Of a stretch of 64,000 nt of DNA, positions 7,975 to 17,206 are shown in pieces; the stretch's first letter is position 1; each line of letters starts with the position of its first letter. Source of the stretch: Streptosporangium canum (GTDB lineage: Bacteria > Actinomycetota > Actinomycetes > Streptosporangiales > Streptosporangiaceae). The notes beneath the pieces are model-generated. The model saw only the letters and a program-made list of their open reading frames with translations. It ran no database searches and was not told the DNA's origin. The stretch covers positions 310,001 to 374,000 of the forward strand of contig NZ_FOQY01000002.1 in the NCBI RefSeq assembly GCF_900113865.1, given 5' to 3'. A program made the translations under genes and the position numbers.

Positions 7975-8853
7975 TCAGCGGGAGAGCAGGTCCCGGAGGG
8001 CCTCGGCGACGGCGGCGGGGGCCTCTTCGGCCATGAAGTGACCGCAGGTGACGGTGCCGTGCCGCAGGTCGGGAGCCCAGGCGTTCCACAGCGCCGCCGC
8101 GTCGAAGCCGAGTGCGGCGCCCCAGTCCTGCTGGAGCACGGTGACGGGCATCCGCAGCCGGCGACCGGCGTCCCGGTCGGCCCGGTCGTGCTCGACGTCG
8201 ACGCCGGCGGAGGCGCGGTAGTCGGCCACGATCGAGGGCACCGCGTCGCGGCAGGCGTCCAGGTAGGCGGCGCGGACTTCGGCGGGGATCGCCCGCGGGT
8301 CGTTGGTCCAGATGTCGAGGAAGTGGCCGAAGAAGGCGTCCGGGCTGGCGGCGATCATCTGCTCGGGCAGACCCGGGGGCTGGGCCATCAGGTAGAGGTG
8401 GAAGCCGACGGCGGCGCTGGTGCCGCGCATCGCCTCCCACATGTCCAGGGTCGGCAGCACGTCGAGCGCGGCCAGATGGGTGATCGTCTCCGGGTGGTCG
8501 AGGGCGGCGCGGAAGGCGACCAGGGCGCCGCGGTCGTGCCCGGCCAGCGCGAAGCGCTCATGCCCCAGCGCGCGGGCCAGGGCGACGATGTCGGCGGCCA
8601 TGGTGCGCTTGGCGTAGGTGGCGCCGCCGGTCTCGGCGGGTTTGTCGCTGGCGCCGTAGCCGCGCAGGTCGGGGCAGATCACGGTGTGGTCGGCCGCGAG
8701 GTCGGCCGCGACGTGCCGCCACATCAGGTGGGTCTGCGGGAAGCCGTGCAGCAGCACGATCGGCGTGCCCGAGCCCGCGACGGCCGCGTTCAGGGACACG
8801 CCGTCGGCGACGAGGACGCGCCGGTAGTCGAAGCCGGTGATGGCAGGCGTCAT
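7975..8853 (-). CDS. Alpha/beta hydrolase, haloacetate (fluoroacetate) dehalogenase-like
   Basis: 292 aa, alpha/beta hydrolase fold. The nucleophile elbow is AGHDRGA with Asp (D107) instead of Ser, the catalytic His is in TCGHFMAEEAP (H272), and the oxyanion region is LLHGFPQTH. An Asp nucleophile with a PDLRGYGASDKP box is characteristic of haloacetate dehalogenases and epoxide hydrolases; dehalogenase-like is favoured by the GHDRGA box. Physiological substrate unknown. It is divergent from the BTAD regulator gene (113 bp apart) and its 3' end points toward the C-rich repeat. Confidence 0.75.
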   Translation of the reverse strand: MTPAITGFDYRRVLVADGVSLNAAVAGSGTPIVLLHGFPQTHLMWRHVAADLAADHTVICPDLRGYGASDKPAETGGATYAKRTMAADIVALARALGHERFALAGHDRGALVAFRAALDHPETITHLAALDVLPTLDMWEAMRGTSAAVGFHLYLMAQPPGLPEQMIAASPDAFFGHFLDIWTNDPRAIPAEVRAAYLDACRDAVPSIVADYRASAGVDVEHDRADRDAGRRLRMPVTVLQQDWGAALGFDAAALWNAWAPDLRHGTVTCGHFMAEEAPAAVAEALRDLLSR

Positions 8854-8966
8854 GGTTGCGCCCTTTCGGTAGGTGAGCAGGTGTCCTCAGCCTGCCGGGC
8901 GTGGATGAGCATCGGATGAGCGCGCTATATCGTGACCGGGGGCGATGCCCGGAAAGGGGACAAGGG

Positions 8967-10943
8967 GTGCAGGTCGTGTTCGGGGTGCTGGGGCCGGTGG
9001 CGGCCTGGGACGGGGAGGGGGCCGCGATCGCCTTGAAGGGGCCGCGGCACCGCGCGGTGCTGGCCCGTCTGATCGTCGCCCGCCGCCGCGTCGTCCCGGT
9101 CACCCGCCTGGCCGAGGACCTGTGGGCGGATCCGCCCCCGGGCGCGGTGGGCGCGGTACGCACCTTCGTGGCCGCGCTGCGCCGTGCGCTGGAGCCCGGG
9201 CGCCCGCCCCGCACCGCGGCCCGGCTGCTGGTCACCGAGGGGCCGGGGTACGCGCTGCGCGCGGAGCCGGGCGCGGTGGACGCCTGGCGTTTCGAACAGG
9301 CGGTGTCCGCCGCCGCGACGCTGCCCGCCGAGGACGGGCTCGCCCGGCTGCGGGAGGCACTGGGGTGGTGGCGCGGGCCCGCCTACGCCGAGTTCGCCGA
9401 CGAGGCCTGGGCCCGTACGGAGCGCTCCCGCCTGGCGGAGCTGCGGCTGCAGGCGGTGGAGCGCCTGGCCGAGGCCCGCCTGGCCCTGGGCCTGCCGGCC
9501 GAGGCGGTGCCGGACCTGGACGCGCACGTGGCCGAGCACCCCTGGCGCGAGGACGCCTGGCGTCTGCTGGCCCTCGCGCTGTACCGCGCCGGCCGCCAGG
9601 GCGACGCGCTGGCGGTGCTGCGCCGGGCACGGACCCTCCTGGTCGAGCAGCTGGGGGTGGATCCGGGCCCGGGGCTGCGCCGCCTGGAGGGCGACATCCT
9701 CGACCACGCCGACCACCTCGACCCCGCGGCCACCGCGGCCGGGGCGGCGGGCCGGGTGTGGGCGCAGGCGGCCGCCGCCTACGACCGCGCCGTGCCGTCC
9801 GGTGCCCGGGCCCGCCTGGAGTCGACGGTGGGCCTGCTGCGTGACCTCGCGGTGACCGGGGGCGGCGGCCTGGAGGCGGCCCGCCGGCACCGCGTGGCGG
9901 CCGTCGTGGCGGCGCAGGAGATGGGCGACGCGCAATTGACCGCCCGCGTGATCGGCGCCTACGACGTCCCGGCGATCTGGACCCGCTCGGACGACCCGGA
10001 GCAGGCGGCACAGATCGTGGCGGCGGCCGAACGCACCCTGAGCGCCCTGCCGCCCGGCACGCACCAGGCGGCGCGGGCCCGCCTGCTGGCCACGATCGCC
10101 CTGGAGTCGCGCGGCACCCGTGCGGGGCGCGGGCCCCAGGCCGCCCGGCAGGCAGAGGAGATCGCCCGTGGCCTGGACGACCCCGGGCTGCTGGCGTTCG
10201 CCCTCAACGGCGTGTTCATGCAGACCTTCCACCGGGCGGGTCTGGCGCCGCGCCGGGACGAGATCGGCGCCGAGCTGGTCGCCCTGTCCGCCCGGCACGG
10301 TCTGGTCACCTTCGAGGTGCTCGGGCACCTCATCCGCCTGCAGGCCCGCAGCGCGCTGGCGGACTTCCCGGCGGCCGACAGGCACGCGGCCGCCGCCGAC
10401 CACCTGGCCGGGCGCCACGAGCTGCCGCTGGCGGGCGTGTTCGTCCAGTGGTACCGGGCGCTACGGCTCGCCGCGGCCGGGCGGGCGCCGGCGGCCGAGG
10501 TGGCGGCGGCCTACCGGGACGCCGCCGCGCGGCTGGACGGCGCCGGCATGCCCGGACTGCGGTGCGGCGTGCTGCCGCTCGCGCTGCTGTGCCTGCGCCT
10601 GCGCCGCGCACGGCCCGCCCAAACCGACGAGCACACCGACTGGGGTCCCTACGAGCCTTGGGCCCGCCCCCTGGTGCTGCTGGCCCAAGAACGCCGCGGT
10701 GAGGCCGCGGCGGCGCTGCGCCGGGTCCCCGACCCGCCCCGCGACCTGCTGTTCGAGGCCCTGTGGTGTCTCGCCGCGCGGGCGGCCCTCGCCGTCGGCG
10801 ACCGGGAGACGATGGAGCGCGCCCATACCGAGCTCGCCCCCGCGGCGGCGGAGCTGGCGGGGGCGGGCAGCGGCCTGCTCACCCTGGGCCCCGTCTCCGA
10901 GCACCTCGGCGACCTGGCCGCCGCCCTGCGCCGCCCCCGCTGA
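8967..10943 (+). CDS. BTAD-domain (AfsR/SARP-type) transcriptional regulator
   Basis: 658 aa. The first 95 residues form an OmpR-like winged helix (VFGVLGPVAAW, RAVLARLIVARRRVVPVTRLA), followed by the bacterial transcriptional activation domain (about 96-245) with its helical TPR-like repeats ending LGVDPGPGLRRLEGDIL. The remaining 400 residues are Ala/Arg-rich TPR-like helices with no NB-ARC motor motifs, so it is a shorter relative of AfsR. Such regulators often control antibiotic clusters, and a small biosynthetic cluster lies immediately downstream. The GTG at 8967 follows AAGGGGA; an upstream ATG at 8901 is possible but lacks a ribosome site. Confidence 0.8.
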   Translation: MQVVFGVLGPVAAWDGEGAAIALKGPRHRAVLARLIVARRRVVPVTRLAEDLWADPPPGAVGAVRTFVAALRRALEPGRPPRTAARLLVTEGPGYALRAEPGAVDAWRFEQAVSAAATLPAEDGLARLREALGWWRGPAYAEFADEAWARTERSRLAELRLQAVERLAEARLALGLPAEAVPDLDAHVAEHPWREDAWRLLALALYRAGRQGDALAVLRRARTLLVEQLGVDPGPGLRRLEGDILDHADHLDPAATAAGAAGRVWAQAAAAYDRAVPSGARARLESTVGLLRDLAVTGGGGLEAARRHRVAAVVAAQEMGDAQLTARVIGAYDVPAIWTRSDDPEQAAQIVAAAERTLSALPPGTHQAARARLLATIALESRGTRAGRGPQAARQAEEIARGLDDPGLLAFALNGVFMQTFHRAGLAPRRDEIGAELVALSARHGLVTFEVLGHLIRLQARSALADFPAADRHAAAADHLAGRHELPLAGVFVQWYRALRLAAAGRAPAAEVAAAYRDAAARLDGAGMPGLRCGVLPLALLCLRLRRARPAQTDEHTDWGPYEPWARPLVLLAQERRGEAAAALRRVPDPPRDLLFEALWCLAARAALAVGDRETMERAHTELAPAAAELAGAGSGLLTLGPVSEHLGDLAAALRRPR

Positions 10944-11039
10944 GCTCGCACCGCCCGCCCACGGCTGTCCTGCCGTCTCAGCCCGCCGTCCCCGCCGATG
11001 TCCCCGGGGGGCCGCCCCCAGGACCGCCGCGCCCTCAGA

Positions 11040-12236
11040 TCACCAGGTCACCGGCAGGGAGACCAGGCCGCGTGACACCGGATGGTCCTTCCACACCAGA
11101 TCCTGCCCCGGGACGGCGAGCCGGGCCGTCGGCAGCCGGTCGAGGAGCACGGCGAGGGCGACCTGGAGCTCCATCCGGGCCATATGCGCCCCCAGACACC
11201 GGTGGACCCCGTGCCCGAAGGCGAGGTGGGAACCGCCCTCCCGGAGGATGTCCACCCGGCCGGGGTCGGCGAAGAGCAGCGCGTCGTGGTTGGCCGAGCC
11301 GATCGCCGGCAGCACGCCCTCTCCGGCGCGGATGGCGACGCCGCCCAGCTCGACGTCCTCCAGGGCCACCCGCAGCAGGGCGCCGGTGATCGCCGAGGGG
11401 TTGACGCGCAGCAGTTCCTCGGCGGCCGAGACGATCAGTTCCGGGTCCCCGCGCAGGCGGTCGAACTGCTCGGGATGGGACAGCAGGGTCAGGAAGCCGG
11501 ACGCGATCGCGTTGCTGGTGCTCAGGTAGCCGGCGGTGACCAGGAGGAACGCGAAGCTGATGAGCTGCTGCTCGGTGAGGCGCTCCTCCTTGTCGCGCTC
11601 GGCGACCAGGGCGCCGAGCAGGTCGTCGGTGGGCCACCGGCGCCGGATGCCGATCATCTCCGCCATGTACGACTCGAGGTGGCCGCGCGCATCGAGGATC
11701 TCCTGCGGGGTGTGCCTGGTCATGCTGAACGCCGTGTCGGTCAGCGCGCACAGCCGCGCGCTGTCCTCCTCGGGGACGCCCAGCAGGATGAGCACCAGCC
11801 GGAGCGGCAGGGGGAGGGCGAAGCGGGAGACCAGGTCGGCGGGGGGACCGGCGCAGATCAGGTCGTCCATGAGCCGCTCGGCCAGCCGCCGGGTCCACGG
11901 CCGCAGGGCCTCCACCCGGCGTGCCGTGAAGTGCCTGGTGGCGGTACGGCGCAGCCGGGCGTGCTCGGGCCCGTCCATGCCGAGCAGGACGTCGGGGCCC
12001 GGGCTGGAGGCGCCCATCTGCGGCGCGCCGGGCAGCTCCGCCGCCGCCCGGCTGAAACGCGGGTCCGCGAGCACCTGTCTGACGTCCTCGTAACGCGTGA
12101 CCAGCCAGGCGCGGTCGCCGGTCGGCAAGGTGACCAGGGTGACGGGCGCCTCCTGGCGCAGGCGGGCGAGTTCGGGGGGCTGCGCGATTCCGGGGGGAAA
12201 GGTGAACGGGAAATTCCCGGGGTCCTCAGTGGCCAT
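11040..12236 (-). CDS. Cytochrome P450 with atypical I-helix
   Basis: 398 aa, bacterial class I P450. The heme loop FGHGVHRCLGA supplies Cys347, and the K-helix ExxR is ELLR (E274-R277). The I-helix reads AGYLSTS at 235-241, where family members normally have AGxET/DT: the acidic residue is Leu and the oxygen-activating Thr is Ser followed by Thr. That change suggests altered proton delivery and possibly a non-hydroxylating reaction. The start at 12236 is preferred because AAGGAG lies 12 bases upstream; an ATG at 12248 abuts that site. Divergent from the SDR gene, next to an amide-ligase-like gene and an acyltransferase gene. Confidence 0.8.
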   Translation of the reverse strand: MATEDPGNFPFTFPPGIAQPPELARLRQEAPVTLVTLPTGDRAWLVTRYEDVRQVLADPRFSRAAAELPGAPQMGASSPGPDVLLGMDGPEHARLRRTATRHFTARRVEALRPWTRRLAERLMDDLICAGPPADLVSRFALPLPLRLVLILLGVPEEDSARLCALTDTAFSMTRHTPQEILDARGHLESYMAEMIGIRRRWPTDDLLGALVAERDKEERLTEQQLISFAFLLVTAGYLSTSNAIASGFLTLLSHPEQFDRLRGDPELIVSAAEELLRVNPSAITGALLRVALEDVELGGVAIRAGEGVLPAIGSANHDALLFADPGRVDILREGGSHLAFGHGVHRCLGAHMARMELQVALAVLLDRLPTARLAVPGQDLVWKDHPVSRGLVSLPVTW

Positions 12237-12402
12237 CGGCGGGTCCATCTCCTTTTGACTGTGAATTTTTCCCCGAGTCAAAGGGAAAGCGCTCCAGTTC
12301 ATCTGGAGCCCGACATGATTTCCGGTTCACCGATCCGGGCGGAACGGTTGCGGCCGGGTTCTCCACCGGTTCTCGAGCTGTGATGGTGCCGCGGCGGTGA
12401 CA

Positions 12403-13197
12403 ATGAGCGGCATGACAGCGATCGTGATCACCGGCGGTACCCGAGGCATCGGGCAAGGTCTCGCCCGCGCGTTCGCCGCCCGCGGCTGCCGGGTCGTGAT
12501 CTGCGGACGTTCCGAGGAGACGGCGCGCTCGGCCGCCGGCGCGCTCGGCCCCGGCGTACTCGGCGTGCGGGCCGACGTCACCTGCCGGCCGGACCTGGAA
12601 CGGCTCTGGGAGAAGGCCGAAAAGGAGTTCGGCCGGGTCGACCACTGGATCAACAACGCCGGGGTCGCGCTTACGCCGCGGCTGCTGTGGGACGTCCCCG
12701 AATCCGACATCCGCAAAGTCGTCGAGGTCAACATGATCGGAGCCGTCAACGGCAGCGCCGTGGCAGCCGAGCGGATGCTCGCCCGCGGCGGAGGTTTTCT
12801 CTGGAACATGGTCGGATTCGGCAGTAACGGCAGAATTTCCCGTGGAATGGCGCTCTACGGATCGACGAAAAGGGCACTGGCTTATGTGCACGACACCCTG
12901 GTGCTGGAGACCAGGGGAACCCCGGTCCGGGCCGGGCTGCTCTCGCCGGGCATGGTGGTCACCGAACTGGTCGCCGACAACGACCTACGCGCCGACCTGC
13001 GGGGCCGCCGCCAGCAGCTGTACTACGAGGTGCTCTCCGACCCGCTGGAGGTCGTCGCGCCCTGGATGGCCGAACGCATCCTGTCCGCCCGGCGCAACGG
13101 GGCGAGGGTCGAGCGGCTCACCACCCCGAAGGCACTCGGCCGGCTGGCCGGAGCGCTGATCCAAGGACGTGTCCGGCCCGGGCGCAAGACGCCCTGA
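12403..13197 (+). CDS. SDR-family NAD(P)-dependent oxidoreductase
   Basis: 264 aa Rossmann-fold short-chain dehydrogenase. Cofactor motif TGGTRGIGQG, structural NNAG (INNAGVAL), and the catalytic YGSTK with an upstream Ser in the NMVGFGSNG strand. The HWINNAGV and GMALYGSTKRAL segments recall the chlorophyllide-b-reductase-like SDR subgroup; with no phototrophic context here that is only a sequence resemblance. Several close starts are possible (GTG 12397, ATG 12403, ATG 12412), none with a strong ribosome site. It reads toward the amide-ligase gene 53 bp downstream and probably shares its transcript. Confidence 0.8.
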   Translation: MSGMTAIVITGGTRGIGQGLARAFAARGCRVVICGRSEETARSAAGALGPGVLGVRADVTCRPDLERLWEKAEKEFGRVDHWINNAGVALTPRLLWDVPESDIRKVVEVNMIGAVNGSAVAAERMLARGGGFLWNMVGFGSNGRISRGMALYGSTKRALAYVHDTLVLETRGTPVRAGLLSPGMVVTELVADNDLRADLRGRRQQLYYEVLSDPLEVVAPWMAERILSARRNGARVERLTTPKALGRLAGALIQGRVRPGRKTP

Positions 13198-13250
13198 CCG
13201 CCCCGGCGCCCTTCCCCCATTGACGCTGACCCAGCAGGAGGCCAGGCCCT

Positions 13251-15044
13251 ATGTCGGAGATCGCCGGTTGGGTGGACTTCGAACGCGAACCCGCCACGGC
13301 GGGCGCCGTGGTCACCGAGATGACCAGGGCCCTGGCCATGGGGGAGTGCGGAGACCCCCGGCTGTGGTCGGGGCCCGGGGGCGCCCTCGGACTGTGCGAC
13401 GCCCGTTCACCCGGCCCGGCCGGCCGGGCACTGCTCGAGGCGCGCGGCGCGCGCGGCCCGGCGGTCATCGCCTTCGGGGGCGCCTGCGACAACCGCGCGG
13501 AGCTGCGCGGCCTGCCCGGCCGCCCGGACGGCCAGGGCGACGCGGCGGCGGTGCTGCACGCCTACCGGGTGCTCGCAGAGCGTTTCACCGAACACCTGCG
13601 CGGCTCCTACGCCTTCGCCCTCTGGGAGCCCCGGGACGCCGCGCTGACGCTGGTCCGGGACCGGCTGGGCACCCGCCCGCTCTACTATCTGGAGCTGGCC
13701 ACCGGCGTGGTCTTCGCCTCGCGGCCAGAGGCCGTCCTGGCGCATCCGGCGGCACACCCGGCGCTCGACGAAGACGGCCTGCGCATCGTGCTCTCCGGGA
13801 TAGCCATCCCCGGCCGGACCGTCTACCGGGACGTCCGCGAGGTGCGTGCGGGCCACACGGTCCGCCTCTTTCGCGAGGGAAGGACCGAGCGCCGCTACTG
13901 GGCACTGTCGGCGGCCGAGCACCGCGACGACACCGCGACCACCGTCGCACGGGTCCGTGAGCTGCTGGAGGAGGCCGTCGGCGAGCAGACGGCGGACGCC
14001 GGACGGGCCGGCAGCCTGATGTCGGGCGGGCTGGACTCCAGCGCGCTCGCGGCGCTGCTCGCCGGGCGGCGGGAAGGGCGCCTGGCCACCTTCTCGGTCG
14101 ACTACCAGGGCTACGAGGAGAACTTCCGGCCGCACATCGTCCGGCCGGAACCCGACAGCCCCTACGTCCGTGACATGACGGCCCATCTCGGATCCGACCA
14201 CACCGACGTGGTGCTGACCACCGGCGACCTCACCGCCCCCGACGTCTGGAACGCCCTGGTGGCCGCGCTGGACCAGCCCCGGCTGTTCGCCGACACCGAG
14301 CCGTCGATGATCCTGCTGTACCGGGCGGTGCGGGGCAGGCTGGACACGGTGCTCAGCGGCGAGGGCGCGGACGAACTCTTCGGCGGATTCCCCTGGTTCC
14401 ACCACCCCCGGTGGGCCCAGGCGCCCGGCTTCCCCTGGACGCCGACGACCGACGAGCTGGTAGGCACCCTCTTCGCGCCGGCGATGAGGGACCTGGCGGT
14501 GCCGGACTTCCGCGCCGAGCACTACCGCGAGGCCCTGGCGGAGCTGCCCGCTCCGCCGGATGAGGACCCCCGGGAGCGGCGGATGCGGGAGGTCGGCTAC
14601 CTTTTCGTCACCCGCTTCCTGCCCGAGCAGCTCGACCGCGCCCACCGGCTGAGCGCCGGCTGTGGATTCGACGTCAGGATGCCGTTCTGCGACCACCGGC
14701 TGGTGGAGTACGCGCTGAACATCCCGTGGGGCGTCAAGAACTTCGACGGCTCGGAGAAGAGCGTGCTGCGCGCGGCCGCGGCCGACCTGCTTCCGGCTTC
14801 GGTGCTGGAGCGCCGCAAGTCCGGATACCCGATGACGCACGACCGGGGATATGACCGCATCCTGCGGGCGAAGGTCGGCGAACTGGCCGCCGGCGGGCCG
14901 GTCCTGCCGCTGCTCGACGCATCCGTGCTGGACCGCCTGCGCGAGGACCCGTCCCAGGGGCCGGCGCTCAGCCGTACCGAGCTGGAACTGGCCCTCAAAC
15001 TCGACGCCTGGCTCACCCGGCGTCGGCTCGCTGTGCCGCACTGA
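13251..15044 (+). CDS. Asparagine synthetase-like amide ligase lacking the glutaminase Cys
   Basis: 597 aa with AsnB architecture: an N-terminal Ntn-type domain (1-210) and a C-terminal ATP-dependent synthase domain (220-590). The ATP pyrophosphatase loop SGGLDSS (258-264) and the GEGADELFGG loop are intact, so adenylation should work. The glutaminase is not: the nucleophile Cys2 is Ser (MSEIAGW in place of MCGIAGW), and the usual R-R-L and N-G substrate residues are not recognisable. It cannot make ammonia from glutamine and probably joins an amine to a carboxylate, as beta-lactam synthetases and lasso cyclases do, or uses free ammonia. The start lies after GCAGGAGGCCAGGCCCT. Neighbours: SDR, P450 and acyltransferase genes. 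Confidence 0.8.
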   Translation: MSEIAGWVDFEREPATAGAVVTEMTRALAMGECGDPRLWSGPGGALGLCDARSPGPAGRALLEARGARGPAVIAFGGACDNRAELRGLPGRPDGQGDAAAVLHAYRVLAERFTEHLRGSYAFALWEPRDAALTLVRDRLGTRPLYYLELATGVVFASRPEAVLAHPAAHPALDEDGLRIVLSGIAIPGRTVYRDVREVRAGHTVRLFREGRTERRYWALSAAEHRDDTATTVARVRELLEEAVGEQTADAGRAGSLMSGGLDSSALAALLAGRREGRLATFSVDYQGYEENFRPHIVRPEPDSPYVRDMTAHLGSDHTDVVLTTGDLTAPDVWNALVAALDQPRLFADTEPSMILLYRAVRGRLDTVLSGEGADELFGGFPWFHHPRWAQAPGFPWTPTTDELVGTLFAPAMRDLAVPDFRAEHYREALAELPAPPDEDPRERRMREVGYLFVTRFLPEQLDRAHRLSAGCGFDVRMPFCDHRLVEYALNIPWGVKNFDGSEKSVLRAAAADLLPASVLERRKSGYPMTHDRGYDRILRAKVGELAAGGPVLPLLDASVLDRLREDPSQGPALSRTELELALKLDAWLTRRRLAVPH

Positions 15045-15125
15045 CCCAAAAGCGACCCCGCCGAGCCAGGCGCCGGCGGGCGACCCGCCGGCCCTCAGCC
15101 CGGCACGGGCCGAGCCGCGGCGACC

Positions 15126-16367
15126 TCAGGCACCGGCCGCGCCACCGCCCTCCGGCAGGTTGCCCGCCCGGTGCCCGGCGACGCCCTGCGGCGGCACCTG
15201 CGATCCGCCGTCCGGTTCCGGCCTACGGGCCGGCGCGGCGGACCGGCCCGCCCAGCGGCGCATCGCGGGACGCTCGACCAGGACGTGCAGGGCCCAGGCG
15301 AGCAGGACCGAGACCGCCAGGCAGGCCAGCAGGAAGCCCAGGCCGACCGGGGTGCTCCAGGCCGGCCCGGAGGAGAAGGCGTCCGTCGGCGGGCCGAACG
15401 CCCGATGCCCGTAGGCGAGCACCAGCCCGTGCACCAGGTAGAAGGCGTAGGAGATCTCGCCGAGCCAGACCATCACCTTGGTGCTCAGCACCGTCCTGCG
15501 GCCCTGGACGTCCGCGGTGGCGGCGGCCGGGATCAGCAGCGCCAGGGGAATCACGGTGCACGCCGCGAACCGGTAGAGGAACGGGGCGAACAGCAAGGCC
15601 CCGTAGCCGGCCGAAACCAGGAGGACGGCCGCCGGCAGGGGAAGGCGGATCCACCGGCCGGCCAGCACGATCCGCGCCAGCAGCATGCCCAGGACGAACT
15701 CCAGGAGCCGCACGGGAGGGAAGGCGTAGACGGACCAGATCTGGGCGAAGGAGGCCGGCCCCCATGACCACTGCGGCTGATCCGGCAGCAGGGCCTGGAC
15801 GGCCGGCGGCGCCAGCAGCACCCCCGCGATCGCCGCCCCCGCCCACCACCACAGGCGGCTCGGCCTGATCCGGCCGACCCCGAGGACCAGCAGCGGGAAC
15901 GCGAGGTAGAACAGGGCCTCCACCGAAAGCGACCAGCTCACGGCGTTGACGCTGACCATGAAGGAGTACTGGGGGATCCAGGCGTGCAGCAGGAGAAGGT
16001 TGGACACGCTCTGCCAGAGACCGCCGGACTGGCCCGCCCAGCCGATCAGGACGAGCGCGACGGCGAACGTCACGACATGGTTGGGGAAGATCTTGACGAA
16101 GCGCCTTCGCCAGAACCCCGTCGTGCTGTCCCCCGGCCGGGCCGACCAGGTGAGAACGAACCCGCTCAGCAGGAAGAAGAACGAGACCCCCACGAATCCC
16201 GCGCCGCCGCCGACGAAGAGGAAGCCGTAGCGCAGCGGCGGGGCGCTGAACACCTGCGCGATGCTGCCGTGGAACAGGAACACCAGGGCTGCCGCCAGGA
16301 ACCGGAGACCGCTCAGCGAGGGAAGCCGTGGGGGGTGGGGGGAAACGGAGGCGTCCGGGGTCGACAC
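15126..16367 (-). CDS. Acyltransferase 3 (OafA/YrhL) family membrane protein
   Basis: 413 aa integral membrane protein with about ten helices. The first helix contains the family signature SLSGLRFLAAALVFLFHG, whose His is the conserved catalytic residue of acyltransferase-3 proteins; FLLSGFVLTW and FYLVHGL further on are also typical. These enzymes move acyl groups onto sugars, lipids or antibiotics at the membrane. The GTG at 16367 is chosen because GAAAGGA lies nine bases before it and the reading upstream is low-complexity. Convergent with the amide-ligase gene, so it may finish a product of this cluster, though it could also modify the envelope. Confidence 0.8.
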   Translation of the reverse strand: MSTPDASVSPHPPRLPSLSGLRFLAAALVFLFHGSIAQVFSAPPLRYGFLFVGGGAGFVGVSFFFLLSGFVLTWSARPGDSTTGFWRRRFVKIFPNHVVTFAVALVLIGWAGQSGGLWQSVSNLLLLHAWIPQYSFMVSVNAVSWSLSVEALFYLAFPLLVLGVGRIRPSRLWWWAGAAIAGVLLAPPAVQALLPDQPQWSWGPASFAQIWSVYAFPPVRLLEFVLGMLLARIVLAGRWIRLPLPAAVLLVSAGYGALLFAPFLYRFAACTVIPLALLIPAAATADVQGRRTVLSTKVMVWLGEISYAFYLVHGLVLAYGHRAFGPPTDAFSSGPAWSTPVGLGFLLACLAVSVLLAWALHVLVERPAMRRWAGRSAAPARRPEPDGGSQVPPQGVAGHRAGNLPEGGGAAGA

Positions 16368-16597
16368 AGAGCCAGTCCTTTCGAGCGCGAACGGCGAGGC
16401 CGTCCTGCGACCGCGGAGCCTTCCGGCCGGCGGGCGGGGGAGGCCACCTGACCCCACCGACCTTCGCAGGACGCTCTCGCCGCCCACTCGAACGGCCGGC
16501 GACGGCCCCGCCGACATCCCCGGGTTCCTGAAAGGTGCGCGCTGGGAGGTCTGATCACCGCCAGCGCGGAGCTGAGGCATCGGTGACGCTTGAGACC

Positions 16598-17122
16598 ATG
16601 ACGACTGAGACCATGACGACGACGGACCTGGCGGGGGAGCGGGCCGGTGGATCGCGCGCGGACGGGCGGTCACGCGATGACGCCTGGGCGGTGATGGAGA
16701 GGTTCTACGCCGCCGAGGCCGCGTATGTGGCCGCGGGCGGGTTCGGCAAGGCCGGCTACGACGAGGTCGCCGCCCACCTGGATCCCGAGGTCGTGCTGCA
16801 TCAGGCTCCCGGGCTGCCGTTCACCGGAACGGGGACGTGGCGCGGCCACGAGGGCATGGAACGGTTTCTGGCCGCGTTCAGCGAGGTCTGGGAGTCGATG
16901 GAGTTCCTGGAGCAGGAACACTGGGGCGACGGTGACACCGTCGTGGTGCGCAACCGGGTGCGTTTCCGCGCCCGCGCCACCGGCCGGGAGGTCGACACCC
17001 TGATCCTGCAGCTGGTCACCGTCAGGGACGGCCGCATGCTCGAATGCCGCCCGTTCTACTGGGACCCCGCCGCCGTCGCCGACGTCTGCGCCTACCGGCC
17101 GGCCGGTCACGGCACCGTCTGA
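16598..17122 (+). CDS. SnoaL/NTF2-like protein
   Basis: 174 aa. After about 25 variable residues the protein follows the NTF2/SnoaL cone fold: VMERFYAAEAAYV helix, HLDPEVVLHQAPGLPF, TWRGHEGMERFLAAFSEVW, then strands VVRNRVRFRARATG and ILQLVTVRDGRMLECRPFYWD. Members are small-molecule isomerases, cyclases or binding proteins; nothing fixes the substrate here. Starts at ATG 16598 or 16613 are both possible and neither has a strong ribosome site. It is divergent from the acyltransferase gene. Confidence 0.7.
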   Translation: MTTETMTTTDLAGERAGGSRADGRSRDDAWAVMERFYAAEAAYVAAGGFGKAGYDEVAAHLDPEVVLHQAPGLPFTGTGTWRGHEGMERFLAAFSEVWESMEFLEQEHWGDGDTVVVRNRVRFRARATGREVDTLILQLVTVRDGRMLECRPFYWDPAAVADVCAYRPAGHGTV

Positions 17123-17206
17123 GCCGGGACCCGGCCGGAGTTCCCGGCCGACGACTCGCGGCTCGGCGGACGAACGCGGGCGGAGGGCCCGGAGGTTTCC
17201 GGCCCG

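Noticed and set aside
8901-8966. Longer N-terminus for the BTAD regulator
   Set aside because: The extra residues lack a ribosome site and precede the normal VFGVLGPV start of the winged helix.
13198-13250. Lasso-peptide precursor next to the amide ligase
   Set aside because: The gap is too short and no leader-core ORF or B1/B2 protease genes are found around it.
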